Positions 49,130 to 58,800 of a stretch of DNA of 64,000 nucleotides are shown in pieces. Every line of letters begins with the position of its first letter. The first letter of the stretch is position 1. A model generated the notes under the pieces. It did not search any database and was not told the DNA's origin. It worked only from the letters and a program-made list of their open reading frames with translations. Location: positions 124,001 to 188,000 of the forward strand of contig JAQBPX010000014.1 of assembly GCA_028287305.1 (NCBI GenBank). The letters run 5' to 3'. The translations under genes were made by a program, and so were the position numbers. This DNA is from Gemmatimonadota bacterium. GTDB lineage: Bacteria > Gemmatimonadota > Gemmatimonadetes > Gemmatimonadales > Gemmatimonadaceae.

Positions 49130-50026
49130 ATGACCGGTCCTGACCTGAACCTGCTGGCGACGCTCGACGTGCTGCTGGCGGAGGGGAGTGTCGTGGGCGC
49201 GGCGAAGCGGCTGCGTCTCAGTCCCTCGGCCATGAGCCGGCAGCTGGCGCGGCTGCGCGAGGCGACCGGGGATCCGCTGCTGGTGCGCGCGGGGCGCGGG
49301 CTGGTGCCCACCCCGCGTGCGATCCAGCTGCGCGAGCGCGTGCACACGCTGGTGGAGGATGCCGAGTCGGTGCTGCGGCCGGTCGAGCGGCTCGACCTGT
49401 CTCGGCTGGTGCGGACGTTCACGATCCGCACGCGCGATGGATTCGTCGAGTCCATGGGGCCGCGGCTGATCGCGCGGGTGGCGAAGGAAGCGCCCGGCGT
49501 GTGCGTCTCGTTCGTGCAGAAGCCCGACAAGGAGAGCGCGGGGCTGCGCGACGGCTCTGTGGACCTCGAGACGGGCGTGGTGGTCGCGACCACCAGCCCG
49601 GAGCTGCGGGCGCGGGCGCTGTTCAGGGATCGCTTCGTGGGCGTGGTGCGCAAGGGGCACGCGCTGGGGCGCGGCAAGGTGACCGCGAAGCGCTATGCGG
49701 GCGGGCGTCATGTGAGCGTGTCGCGCCGCGGCATGGGTCGCGGCCCGATCGACGGGGCGCTCGAGTCACTCGGGCTCACGCGCGAGGTCGCGGCCATCGT
49801 GGGCGGCTACTCGGCGGCGCTCGCGCTGGCACGGGCTACTGACCTGGTTGCTACGGTGCCGGAGAAGCAGGCGGGAACGCTGCACGCGGGGATGCATGTG
49901 TTCGCGCTGCCCTTCCCCACGCCGCACCTCACGATCTCGCTGTTGTGGCACCCGCGCATGGATGCGGATGCGGGTCACCGGTGGTTGCGGGGAGTGGTGT
50001 TCGAGAGTTGCAGGGTGGTTGAGTGA
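49130..50026 (+). CDS. LysR-family transcriptional regulator
   Basis: Predicted 298 aa. The N-terminal HTH is typical: LNLLATLDVLLAEGSVVGAAKRLRLSPSAMSRQLARLREATGDPLLVRAGRGL, then TPRAIQLRERV. The length and the later effector-binding domain (FTIRTRDGFVE...LIARVAKEAPGV) are normal. It probably controls the divergent MFS/multicopper oxidase operon from the palindrome at 49079. Its 3' end overlaps the amidohydrolase gene on the opposite strand by about 50 nt. Confidence 0.92.
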   Translation: MTGPDLNLLATLDVLLAEGSVVGAAKRLRLSPSAMSRQLARLREATGDPLLVRAGRGLVPTPRAIQLRERVHTLVEDAESVLRPVERLDLSRLVRTFTIRTRDGFVESMGPRLIARVAKEAPGVCVSFVQKPDKESAGLRDGSVDLETGVVVATTSPELRARALFRDRFVGVVRKGHALGRGKVTAKRYAGGRHVSVSRRGMGRGPIDGALESLGLTREVAAIVGGYSAALALARATDLVATVPEKQAGTLHAGMHVFALPFPTPHLTISLLWHPRMDADAGHRWLRGVVFESCRVVE

Positions 50027-51456
50027 GGCTCGGATGACCCCCTCACCCGCTTCTCGAGTTCCTCGCGTGAAAGCCATCGCCCATTCGCCATCACGCCGGC
50101 GGGGCGCACGAGGGCCGAAAGTGAGAGAAGTGGGTTCGCGTCGAGCAACACCAGGTCAGCGACCTTGTGGGCCTCGACGGTGCCCAGTGAATCGGCGAAC
50201 CCCATGAAGCGCGCGGGTTCGATGGTCGCAGACTGAATGGCCTCGAGGGGACTGAGACCGGCGCGCGTGAGCGCGACGAGCTCCCGCTGCAGCGATCGCC
50301 CCGGAGCAAGGCAGCCCATCGGGCCATCGGTTCCAGCCAGGATGCGGACGCCTGCCGCGTGCGCCGCGCGCACGATGTCGAATGCGGTCTCGTACGACGC
50401 CTGGCGGAGGCTGTCGGCGAGGGCACCCCAGTCATTGAGCGTGCCGGCACACTGATTCGCCGCGCTGGGCGTGAGCTCCGAGCGCTCGGCGACACTCATC
50501 AGCGAGCTATCCTGCATCCGCAGCACGAGCGTAGGCGTGAAGCCGACGCCAGCGTCCCGTAGCCCGGCGAACATCGCTGCGCAGCGTGCTGGTTCCCGGT
50601 CCGCCCAGAGCTGGCGAGTCTCCCTCACGTAGGCGGGCCATCCACCCTTGATCCACGCACCATAGAATGCATTGGCGCGCCCGGTGTCATTGCTCGTGCA
50701 CCCGGCGGCAAGCTCGATGGCGACGTGCTCGATCCCGCGCTGCCCGGCAGCAACGGCTTCCGTCACCGGCACGTTGGGACGCATGTGGCCCACGAGTGGC
50801 AAGCCATGGGTGCGGGCAGCTGCGACCGCCGCGAAGAACACGTCCCGTGCCAGCAGGTCGTGCACCTTGATGAAGTCGACCCCTGCCCGTGCCAGCGAAT
50901 CCACCGCGAACTTCGCCTGGGCGGGCGTCTCGACGATCCATGCGTGAGGGGTGGGCGGGCTCCACGGACTCTTGCCGTCCAGCAGGCTGCCCGCGACTAC
51001 CATCCTTGGCCCCAGGGTCGCTCCCGTGCGCACCTCCCGCCGCAGCTCGACTATGGAATCCAGCCAGGATCCCATGTCGCGAATGCCGGTGACGCCGGCA
51101 GCGAGCAGGCGTGGAAAGTAGGTCGACCGGGCGCGGGCGTTGAGCGATGTGGTGGAATCCGGCAGCGTGGCGACGTGCATGTGCATGTCCCACATGCCGG
51201 GCATCAGGAACTTGCCTCGACCGTCGATCACGGTGCCGGCGGCGGAGGCCTGTTCGCCGCTCGCGATCGAGACGATGCGGTTGCCACTCACCAGCACCGT
51301 GCGATCCGGCAGGACGGCGCCAGTTGCGACGTCGATGACGGCGACGTGGCGAAATTCCGTCGAGCCGTTGGTGGGAAGGCCTCCCGCAGTGGGCAGGCGA
51401 GAGCAGGACGAGGAGGCTGCGGCGAGCAATGCCGCAGCCAGGGCGTGGCGAATCAT
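49975..51456 (-). CDS. Secreted amidohydrolase-family protein
   Basis: Predicted 493 aa. A signal peptide ending in AAASSSC hints at a lipoprotein. The metal-site sequence GMWDMHMHV (HxH), FIKVHD, GHMRPN, RGIEHVA and AGTDGP follow the order of the imidazolonepropionase/dipeptidase-like amidohydrolases. The C-terminal strand VADLVLLDANPL is the typical composite domain. Substrate unknown; such exported members cleave cyclic amides or peptides. It is transcribed away from the ADOP unit and ends inside the LysR gene 3' end. Confidence 0.9.
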   Translation of the reverse strand: MIRHALAAALLAAASSSCSRLPTAGGLPTNGSTEFRHVAVIDVATGAVLPDRTVLVSGNRIVSIASGEQASAAGTVIDGRGKFLMPGMWDMHMHVATLPDSTTSLNARARSTYFPRLLAAGVTGIRDMGSWLDSIVELRREVRTGATLGPRMVVAGSLLDGKSPWSPPTPHAWIVETPAQAKFAVDSLARAGVDFIKVHDLLARDVFFAAVAAARTHGLPLVGHMRPNVPVTEAVAAGQRGIEHVAIELAAGCTSNDTGRANAFYGAWIKGGWPAYVRETRQLWADREPARCAAMFAGLRDAGVGFTPTLVLRMQDSSLMSVAERSELTPSAANQCAGTLNDWGALADSLRQASYETAFDIVRAAHAAGVRILAGTDGPMGCLAPGRSLQRELVALTRAGLSPLEAIQSATIEPARFMGFADSLGTVEAHKVADLVLLDANPLLSLSALVRPAGVMANGRWLSREELEKRVRGSSEPHSTTLQLSNTTPRNHR

Positions 51457-51561
51457 CTACCTGGCACCGGTGGAGAAGGCGGTCGGCGAGCGTGAGTGGT
51501 CGACCGTCGGACAACCGGATCGGGAAAACGGTTGAGCAGTGCCGGCGCGGGGCGTGCGCTG

Positions 51562-54249
51562 CTACTCCGGCCTCAACATCCTCCCGAGGTCCAGGGTGCC
51601 CACGCGCCGCGCAGGAATTGCGCAGGCGATCACGCCGACCGTTCCCAGCACCGCACACACGCCGAGCAGCGTCGAGAGGTCATTCGGGGCGACCCCGAAC
51701 AGCAGGCCCTGCACTGCCTGGCCGGCGAGCAATGATCCTACCACGCCCGCGAGCAGCCCGAGCGCGACCGGCGTGAGGCCCTCGCGCATCACCAGCCCCT
51801 GCACGTCCGAGGGTCGCGCGCCGAGCGCCATGCGCAGTCCGAACTCCTTCGTCCGGCCGGCGAGGGATTGCGAGATCACGCCGTAGATCCCGATGCTCGC
51901 CGTCACCAGCGCCATCAGCGCGAACAGGCCGAAGAGCAGCAGCTGGAAGCGACGCGCCGCGAGGGTCCTGGCAAGCACCTGCGACATGGTGCGGATTCGC
52001 GGCACCGGCACGGTTGCGTCGGCACGGCGCAGCGCGGAGCGGACGCTCGACTGCAGCTGCGCAGGATCTCCCGGCCCGCGCACCACCACTGACGCCTGCC
52101 ACTGCGGATTTTCCCAGCTCGGGAGGTAGATCAGCGTGCCTTCCTCGCCCTCCATGTTGGTCGTGCGTACATCTGCCGCCACTCCCACCACTTCCGCGAC
52201 CTTCTCGCCACCAATGGTCAACTGTCGCCCGATGGCGCCTTGCCCGGGCCACATTGCGCGCGCGACCTTCTCCGACACCACGACCAGCCTGCGCCCACGA
52301 TCCGCCTCCGTGAATGACGACCCGCTCCTCAGTGGCGTGCCCGCCACCGCGAAGTAGGTGGGGGTCACGAAGCGGAAGTTCGCCTCGGCGCGCTTCTCCG
52401 GGTTCTCCGGCGTGCCGATGCCATTCACCCAGCTCTCCCCCTCGAGCGGCAGCGCGCTCGTGATCGCCGCGCCGGTCACGCCCGGCAGCGTGCGCACCTC
52501 CGCCAAGGCACGATCGTAGAACTGCAGCACCATCTCCGGCGTGGTGTACGACGCATACGGCAGCGCGACCTCCGCCGCGAGCACGTGATCGGTGTCGAAG
52601 CCGCGCTCGACGCGCAGCACGCGCACGAAGCTCGACAGGAACAACCCGGCGCCCACGAGCAGCACCGTGGTGAAGCCGACCTGTGCGCCGATGAACCACG
52701 CGCGCCGGCGGGCCACGCCACGCACACCGGCGGCGGTGCGTCCACCGGCCTTGAGTGACTCACCCGGCTCGCTCTGTGCCGCGCGCCAGGCGGGCAGCGC
52801 GCCAACCATGATGCCCACGATCATCGTGAGCAGCGCCGACGCCGCGAACACGCGTCCGTCCAGGTGTACCTCCGAGAGCCGGGGGAGCGAATCGGGCGCG
52901 AGCGTCACGACCATCCGCATCCCCCACCGGGCGAAGAGCAGCCCGAGCACGCCGCCACCGAGCGCGATCACCAGGCTCTCGATGAGCGCGAGCCGCGCGA
53001 TGCGCGCGCGGCCGGCGCCGAGCGCAACGCGAATCGCGGACTCGTGCTGGCGCGATGCGTTCCGCGCGAGCGACAGGTTCGCGAGATTGACGCAGACGAT
53101 CAGCAGCACGGCACCCACCGCGCCGAGGAGCAGGAGCAGGGGACGCCCTGCGCCGCCCACGACCTGCTCACGCATGGAAACGAGCGATGCGCCCAGCGTC
53201 CCGTACCCCCTGTTCAGCTGCACGAGTCGCTGCTCGGCGGCATCGACCTGCGAGCGTGCCTGCTCCGGTGTGGCGCCGGGCTTGAGTCGCCCGATCACTG
53301 CGTAGTCGAACTCACCCTGCGCGGTGCGCTCGTGCTCGGTGAACGCGAGCGGGCGATACATGTCGAGTTGCGGTGAAAGCCCCACGAGCGCGCCGAGAGC
53401 GTCACCGGTTGGCAGCGTGAAGCTGGGCGGCATCACGCCGATGACCTCCACGGGCTGGTCGTTGAGGCGCAGCACGCGTCCCAGCACGTTCGGGTCGGCG
53501 TTGAACTCGCGACGCCAGAAGTCGTCGCTCAGGATGACGACGCCATCGCGACCTGCCTGCGACTCCTCCTCGCGAAAGTCGCGTCCGAGTTGCGGTCGCA
53601 CGCCCAGCAGGGAGAACAGGTTCGACGTGACGCGCGCGGCGCCGAGTCGTTCCGGATCGCCCCTGCCGACCAGCGTCTGGCGAGAGCGCTTCACTGCGGC
53701 GAGTCCCTCGCACGCGGTGCAGGCGCGCTGCCAGTCGAGGAAGTGGCTCGCGTTGGCGGGCATCGTCGGATACGTCGCCGACAGGCCGCCGACCACCTCG
53801 CGCACGAGCACGAGTTGCGCGGGGTCACGGTATGGGAGCGGGCGCAGCACCACGTGATCGACGAGCGAGTAGATGACCGTGGTGGTCCCCATCCCGAGTG
53901 CGAGCGTGAGTACGGCGGCAATCGTGAATCGCGGGGCGCGGCCGAGCACGCGAAGCGCGTAGCGGGCGTCCTGCCAGATGGAGTCGAGTCGTTCACGCAT
54001 GGCGATGCGATCCTCCCGGGCGCGCCCGGACTTGTGAAGGTGCTGCACGGCGTCATCCCAGGAGGGACCGAAGCGGCGTCGCGCTTCGGCTTCTGCATCG
54101 TCGCGCGACCAGCCCATGGCGACGAGCTGTTCGGCGCGCAGTTCGAGGTGCAGCGCGAGCTCAGTGTCGACGTCGCCCTCGCTGAGCCCGGGGCGACGCA
54201 GGGCGAGCCGGACGGAGCGTCGCACTCGAGGCGGCAGGAGGCCGGACAT
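51562..54249 (-). CDS. ADOP-type ABC permease (second copy)
   Basis: Predicted 895 aa from ATG 54249. N-terminal RLALRRPGLSEGDVDTELALHLELR, then the first helix with LTLALGMGTTTVIYSLVDHVVLRPLPY. A MacB core, a middle helix block (LLLLLGAVGAVLLIVCVNLANLSLARN), a second core and a C-terminal FtsX block (LFGLFALMALVTASIGIYGVISQSLAGRTKEFGLR) follow. This is the same architecture as the protein at 43055 with only moderate similarity, so they are old paralogues. It overlaps its PadR gene by 3 nt. No ATPase nearby. Confidence 0.95.
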   Translation of the reverse strand: MSGLLPPRVRRSVRLALRRPGLSEGDVDTELALHLELRAEQLVAMGWSRDDAEAEARRRFGPSWDDAVQHLHKSGRAREDRIAMRERLDSIWQDARYALRVLGRAPRFTIAAVLTLALGMGTTTVIYSLVDHVVLRPLPYRDPAQLVLVREVVGGLSATYPTMPANASHFLDWQRACTACEGLAAVKRSRQTLVGRGDPERLGAARVTSNLFSLLGVRPQLGRDFREEESQAGRDGVVILSDDFWRREFNADPNVLGRVLRLNDQPVEVIGVMPPSFTLPTGDALGALVGLSPQLDMYRPLAFTEHERTAQGEFDYAVIGRLKPGATPEQARSQVDAAEQRLVQLNRGYGTLGASLVSMREQVVGGAGRPLLLLLGAVGAVLLIVCVNLANLSLARNASRQHESAIRVALGAGRARIARLALIESLVIALGGGVLGLLFARWGMRMVVTLAPDSLPRLSEVHLDGRVFAASALLTMIVGIMVGALPAWRAAQSEPGESLKAGGRTAAGVRGVARRRAWFIGAQVGFTTVLLVGAGLFLSSFVRVLRVERGFDTDHVLAAEVALPYASYTTPEMVLQFYDRALAEVRTLPGVTGAAITSALPLEGESWVNGIGTPENPEKRAEANFRFVTPTYFAVAGTPLRSGSSFTEADRGRRLVVVSEKVARAMWPGQGAIGRQLTIGGEKVAEVVGVAADVRTTNMEGEEGTLIYLPSWENPQWQASVVVRGPGDPAQLQSSVRSALRRADATVPVPRIRTMSQVLARTLAARRFQLLLFGLFALMALVTASIGIYGVISQSLAGRTKEFGLRMALGARPSDVQGLVMREGLTPVALGLLAGVVGSLLAGQAVQGLLFGVAPNDLSTLLGVCAVLGTVGVIACAIPARRVGTLDLGRMLRPE

Positions 54250-54587
54250 CAGGCCTCCGCTGGCGCGGTGAGGATCTGCGTCACGGCTTGCGCGTAGCGG
54301 AGCCACGAGGCCGTCTCGCGCTTGAGCTGGGCGCGGCCGGACGGCGTGAGGCGGTAGTACCGCGCCTTGCGATTGTTCTCGGTGAGCCCCCACTCCGCGG
54401 CGATGAGGCCGCGTCCCTCGAGGCGGTAGAGCGACTGATAGAGGCCGCTGTCGTCGAGGGCGAGGGCGCCGCCGGAGCGGGACTCCAGCCAGGCCGCGAC
54501 CTGGAAGCCGTGCATGGGGCCCCATCCGAGGGCGCGCAGCACGAGGACGTCGAGGGTTCCCTTCACTACCGCAAGCGCGTCGGGCAT
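54249..54587 (-). CDS. PadR-family transcriptional regulator (second ADOP partner)
   Basis: Predicted 112 aa. VKGTLDVLVLRALGWGPMHGFQVAAWLES, LDDSGLYQSLYRLEGRGLIAAEWGL, ARYYRLTPSGRAQL: classic PadR winged helix with the conserved helix before the wing. The stop overlaps the permease start (54249-54251). It probably represses the downstream permease gene. Confidence 0.95.
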   Translation of the reverse strand: MPDALAVVKGTLDVLVLRALGWGPMHGFQVAAWLESRSGGALALDDSGLYQSLYRLEGRGLIAAEWGLTENNRKARYYRLTPSGRAQLKRETASWLRYAQAVTQILTAPAEA

Positions 54588-54660
54588 CGGTCTCTATCCA
54601 GAATGTAGATAGAGCCAATATGAGGGGCCGTTCGGCCCGGTCAATGGGGCTACGGAATCC

Positions 54661-55368
54661 TTACGCCGATCCTGGCCGCGCCAGGCCCCTCCACCTGTCC
54701 TCGTCTACCCCTTTCGTCACCAGCCAGAGCGCGAGCACGACCTCGCTCAGCGATGTCGCCATGATCACCGCGATGTACTTCGTCGCAAGGATCGGCGACA
54801 GGAACCCCAGCCACGCCACACCCGTGATCATCAGGAGCACGCCGAGCACTCGGGGCAGGAAGGTCGAGCGATAGATCAGGTAACCCGTCGTCAGGCAGAA
54901 GCATCCGAAGAACACCAGCGCGACGCCGTACGCCTGCGAGTAGATCTTCAGGAACATGTAGGCGAGCGCCTGCAGTTGCGGCGCGCTGAACACGCCGAGC
55001 CAGGTGCCGCCGCCGAGCACCGTGAGCGGCGCGAGCTGGAACAGCGCACTGGTGGCCTGGATGGCGCACCCCATGATGCCGAACGCCGCCGCGACCTGCG
55101 CGAGGGTCCGGCTCACCGGCGCGAACAGCCGGTAGAACAGCGCGACGACCACCACGTAGACCGCGACGACCAGCACGTCGCCGGCAAAGGCCGCGACGTA
55201 GGCGGACTGGTGCGCCATGATGTTGGCACTCGTTGCAATCGCGTCGCCGCTGACGATGATCCCCCTGCGCGCCACGGTCGCGAGGGCGGCGGCGACGAAC
55301 ATCAGGAGATAGGCGAGACCCGCGAGGCGGGCGGTCGTGCGAGGGGATCCTGAATGAGGTGCCGTCAT
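54661..55368 (-). CDS. DUF4386-type membrane protein
   Basis: Predicted 235 aa from ATG 55368. The opening TARLAGLAYLLMFVAAALAT and six hydrophobic segments, including VAAFAGDVLVVAVYVVVVALFYRLF, PQLQALAYMFLKIYSQAYGVALVFFG and RVLGVLLMITGVAWLGF, match the DUF4386 family of six-helix membrane proteins of unknown function. The start overlaps the stop of the GNAT gene (ATGA), so it is the last gene of the long - strand operon. Confidence 0.85.
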   Translation of the reverse strand: MTAPHSGSPRTTARLAGLAYLLMFVAAALATVARRGIIVSGDAIATSANIMAHQSAYVAAFAGDVLVVAVYVVVVALFYRLFAPVSRTLAQVAAAFGIMGCAIQATSALFQLAPLTVLGGGTWLGVFSAPQLQALAYMFLKIYSQAYGVALVFFGCFCLTTGYLIYRSTFLPRVLGVLLMITGVAWLGFLSPILATKYIAVIMATSLSEVVLALWLVTKGVDEDRWRGLARPGSA

Positions 55369-55829
55369 GAGAGCTCCAGCCGCATCTCGTTGGTAGGCGT
55401 GAATCCCATCGTCTCGTAAAGGTGCCGGCCTTCCGGGCTGGCATGCAAGATCACGAGGTCGAGCCCCCGCTCGCGGCAATGACTGACGCAGGCTTCCACG
55501 AGACGGCGCGCGAGCCCGCGGCGGCGATGGTCCGGCTCCGTATAGACGTTCACGATGTTGCCGCGCCTCGGGGCGGAGCCGAGCAGGTGCGGAAGCCAGT
55601 CCATCAGCCAGAGGCCGGCGCCGGCGGCTGTTTCTCCCTCGGGCGTGGTCGCGAACCACGCGAGATATTCGCCGCGCTCCATGCGCTCGGTGAGCCAGGG
55701 CTCGAACTGTGCGGTCATGCGCTGCATGGCGGCGAGGTCGGTGTGGCCCATGTCGGTGAACATCGCGCGCCGGTGGTGCAGGATCGTGGCGACATCCGCA
55801 ATCGTGGCGGCGCGAATCTCGTAGCTCAC
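55365..55829 (-). CDS. GNAT-family N-acetyltransferase
   Basis: Predicted 154 aa from GTG 55829 (SYEIRAATIADVATILHHR). The acetyl-CoA site motif VYTEPDHRRRGLARRLVEA (about residues 94-112) and the closing LYETMGFTPTNEMRLEL strand are standard GNAT features. Substrate unknown. The start overlaps the hydantoinase stop and the stop overlaps the DUF4386 start, so it is embedded in the operon. Confidence 0.9.
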   Translation of the reverse strand: MSYEIRAATIADVATILHHRRAMFTDMGHTDLAAMQRMTAQFEPWLTERMERGEYLAWFATTPEGETAAGAGLWLMDWLPHLLGSAPRRGNIVNVYTEPDHRRRGLARRLVEACVSHCRERGLDLVILHASPEGRHLYETMGFTPTNEMRLELS

Positions 55830-58800
55830 CTGCCCGAGCCTCCCCCGCCCGGCGTCTGCATGGTGACCACGTCGCCGGCCTTCAGCTCGCGCCGGCACTT
55901 GGGAGGGAGCTCGGTGTCGTTCAGCAGGTTGTGGCCCGTTGCGCCGGGTGCGCCGCCCGCGGCACCCTGCGGTGCATGACGTCGCCGCTCGGTGAGCAGT
56001 GTCACCGTGCATGGCGCGAGCACCTCGTATCGGCGCGTAAGGCCATCTCCGCCGCGATGCGCGCCCGCGCCGCCCGAGCCCGCGCGCAGTGAATACTCGG
56101 CGACGCGCATGGGATACGCGCGCTCGAGGCTCTCGATCGGCGTGTTGAGCGTGTTGCTCATCCCGACGTGCACGGCGCTGGGCGCGTCGCCCTTTTCGGA
56201 CGCGCCCTGGCCGCCGCCCAGCGTTTCGTAGAACGTCCACCCCGCGCCGCCGAAGGTGATGTTGTTCATGGTGCCCTGCCCCTGCGCGATCACGGCGACG
56301 CCGGCGTTCGCGAGCGCGAGGAAGATCGTGTCGGTGATCCGCTGGCTCATCTCGACGTTCCCCGCCGCGACCGCTGCGGGCCACTGCGCATTGACGGCCG
56401 AGCGCTCGGGGGCGATGAGACGGATGGCGCGGGCGATGCCGTCGTTGGTGGGGACGTCGTCGTCCATCAGCGTGCGCAGCACGAACACCGCCGCGGCGCG
56501 CGCGACAGCGAGGGGACAGTTCACGTTGCCGGGGACCTGCGGCGCACTGCCGGTAAGGTCGACCACGAGCGTGTCGCCATCTTCCACGCTCACTGCGCAT
56601 TTCACGGCGACGTCTCCGTCGCTCACGCCATCGCCCTCCAGGGCATCCTCGGCTGCTCCGCTGATGTCGCCGAGCGCGCGGATGCAGGCGCGAGCGCGAC
56701 GCTCGGTGTACGTGAGGACGGCGTGAATGCCCTGCTCGATCCGCTCGGCGCCCTCGCGTGCGATGAGCGCGCGCCAGCCATTGGCGCCGGCGGTGCACGC
56801 CGCGAGCTGTGCCTTGAGGTCGCCCATGCGCTCCTGCGGCGTGCGGACATTCGCAAGGACGACGCTGAGCATGTCCTGGTCGAGCCCGCCCTGGCGCACG
56901 AGGCGCACGGGCGGGAGGATGAGGCCTTCCTGGACGAGCTCCGTGGCGCCCTGCGGCATGCTGCCGGGACTCATGCCGCCGACGTCGGCGTGGTGAGCAC
57001 GTACCGCAGCGAAGCCCAGGATGGCTTGCCCGTCGTAACTAGCGATGGCCTCGATCAGTGTCAGGTCGGGCAGGTGCGACCCGCCGTGATACGGGTCGTT
57101 GAGGATGAAGACGTCGCCCGGCATCGGGTCGCGCGCCATCACCGCCGCCACCGCCTCAGGCATCGCGCCCAGGTGCACGGGAATGTGCGCGGCCTGCGCG
57201 ACCATCCGGCCCTTTGCATCGAACAGCGCGGCGCTCGCGTCCTTGCGCTCGCGGATGTTCGGGCTGAGCGCGCCGCGAGTCAACACCGCACCCATCTCCT
57301 CGGCGATCATCGAGAACGCGTTCGACATGACCGCGAGACTCAGGTTTGAGGTGCTGGGGAGCTGAGGGGCTGAGGACTGCGCGCTGCGCTCGAGGATCAT
57401 TCCGCCCGACTGGAGCTCGCGTGCGGTCCACCCGTCGGCCACGAGGACGGTCGCATGCTCGGCATCGTTCTCGGATCCGTCGCGGCTTGTGTCGATCGTG
57501 ATCGGCTCGCCGAACGCTGCATGGCGCGCACTGACGATCTCGATGTCGCGACCGAGCACGAACGCGTAGCGCGCCTCGTGCCGTTCGAGAAAGCGTGCAG
57601 CCAGCAGCTCGAGCGAGTCGCCCTCGAGCAGCGGGACGTCGATTTCATGCCCCTGCCCCACGAATCGCGCGCGCACCAGGCTCTCGCGAGTCCACTCCTC
57701 GGGCGCATCCACCATGCCGTGCAGCGACGCGCGCAGGGCAGTGAGCGCGTGATCTTCCATGTCGCCCAGTGACTTGCCGACGCTCTGCATCGCCTCGCGT
57801 CGCTCGGCCGTCACCGCCAGTCCGAGCGCGCTCAGTACGCCTGCGAACGGCGGCACGAACACCTGCGTCATGCCCAGCTGCTCGGCCAGCCCACAGGCGT
57901 GGAGCGGCCCGCCACCGCCGAAGGCGAGCAACACGCAGGAGCGCGGGTCCACGCCGCGCTCCACGCTCACGCGCCGCAGCGCGCGCGCCATGGAGGCATC
58001 GGCTGTCGCGATGATCGCACGCGCGGTGCGCTCGGGTGTCTCGCCGAGCTGCGCAGCCACGCGGCCGATCGCGGCGTGCGCGGCGGCCGCGTCGAGCTGC
58101 ACGCCGCCACTCATGCGCGACGCCGAGATGTGGCCGAGCACGACGTGCGCGTCAGTCACCGTGGCTTCGGTGCCGCCGCGCCCGAACGCCGCGGGACCAG
58201 GAACCGCACCGGCCGAGCGCGGACCGGCGCGCAGGGCGCCTCCGTCATCGACCCACGCGATGCTGCCACCGCCGGCGCTCACCGTCTCGACGAGCACGCG
58301 CGGCAGCGCGAGGGGCACGCCCGCGATGGCGCCGCCGGGCTCGACGAGGGGATGGCCATCGAGGATCAGCCCGACGTCGGCGCTCGTGCCGCCGATGTCG
58401 ATCGTGAGCGCGTTGCGAATGCCGGCGGCGCGAGCGGTCGCAGCGGCGCCGACGATTCCTCCCGCAGGACCGCTCAACGCGAGACGCGCAGCGGCGCGCG
58501 ACGCATCGGCGGCGGTGCGCATGCCGCCGCTCGACGTCATCACGCCGGGTGCGGGGAGGCCGAGCTCCATAACGCGCTCGGCCAGGTTGCGCAGGTACGT
58601 CGAGACGCGCGGGCGGAGGTAGGCCTCGGCGGCAGTGGTCGAGGTGCGCTCGTACTCGCGTATCTCTGGGAAGACCTCGTGGCTCGTGACGACGTCCACG
58701 TCCGGGAGGCGGGCGTGGATCGCGTCGGCGAGTTGCGTCTCGTGCGCGGGGTGCGCGTAGGAGTGGAGGAGCGAGATCGCGACGATGTCCGGGTTGAGCG

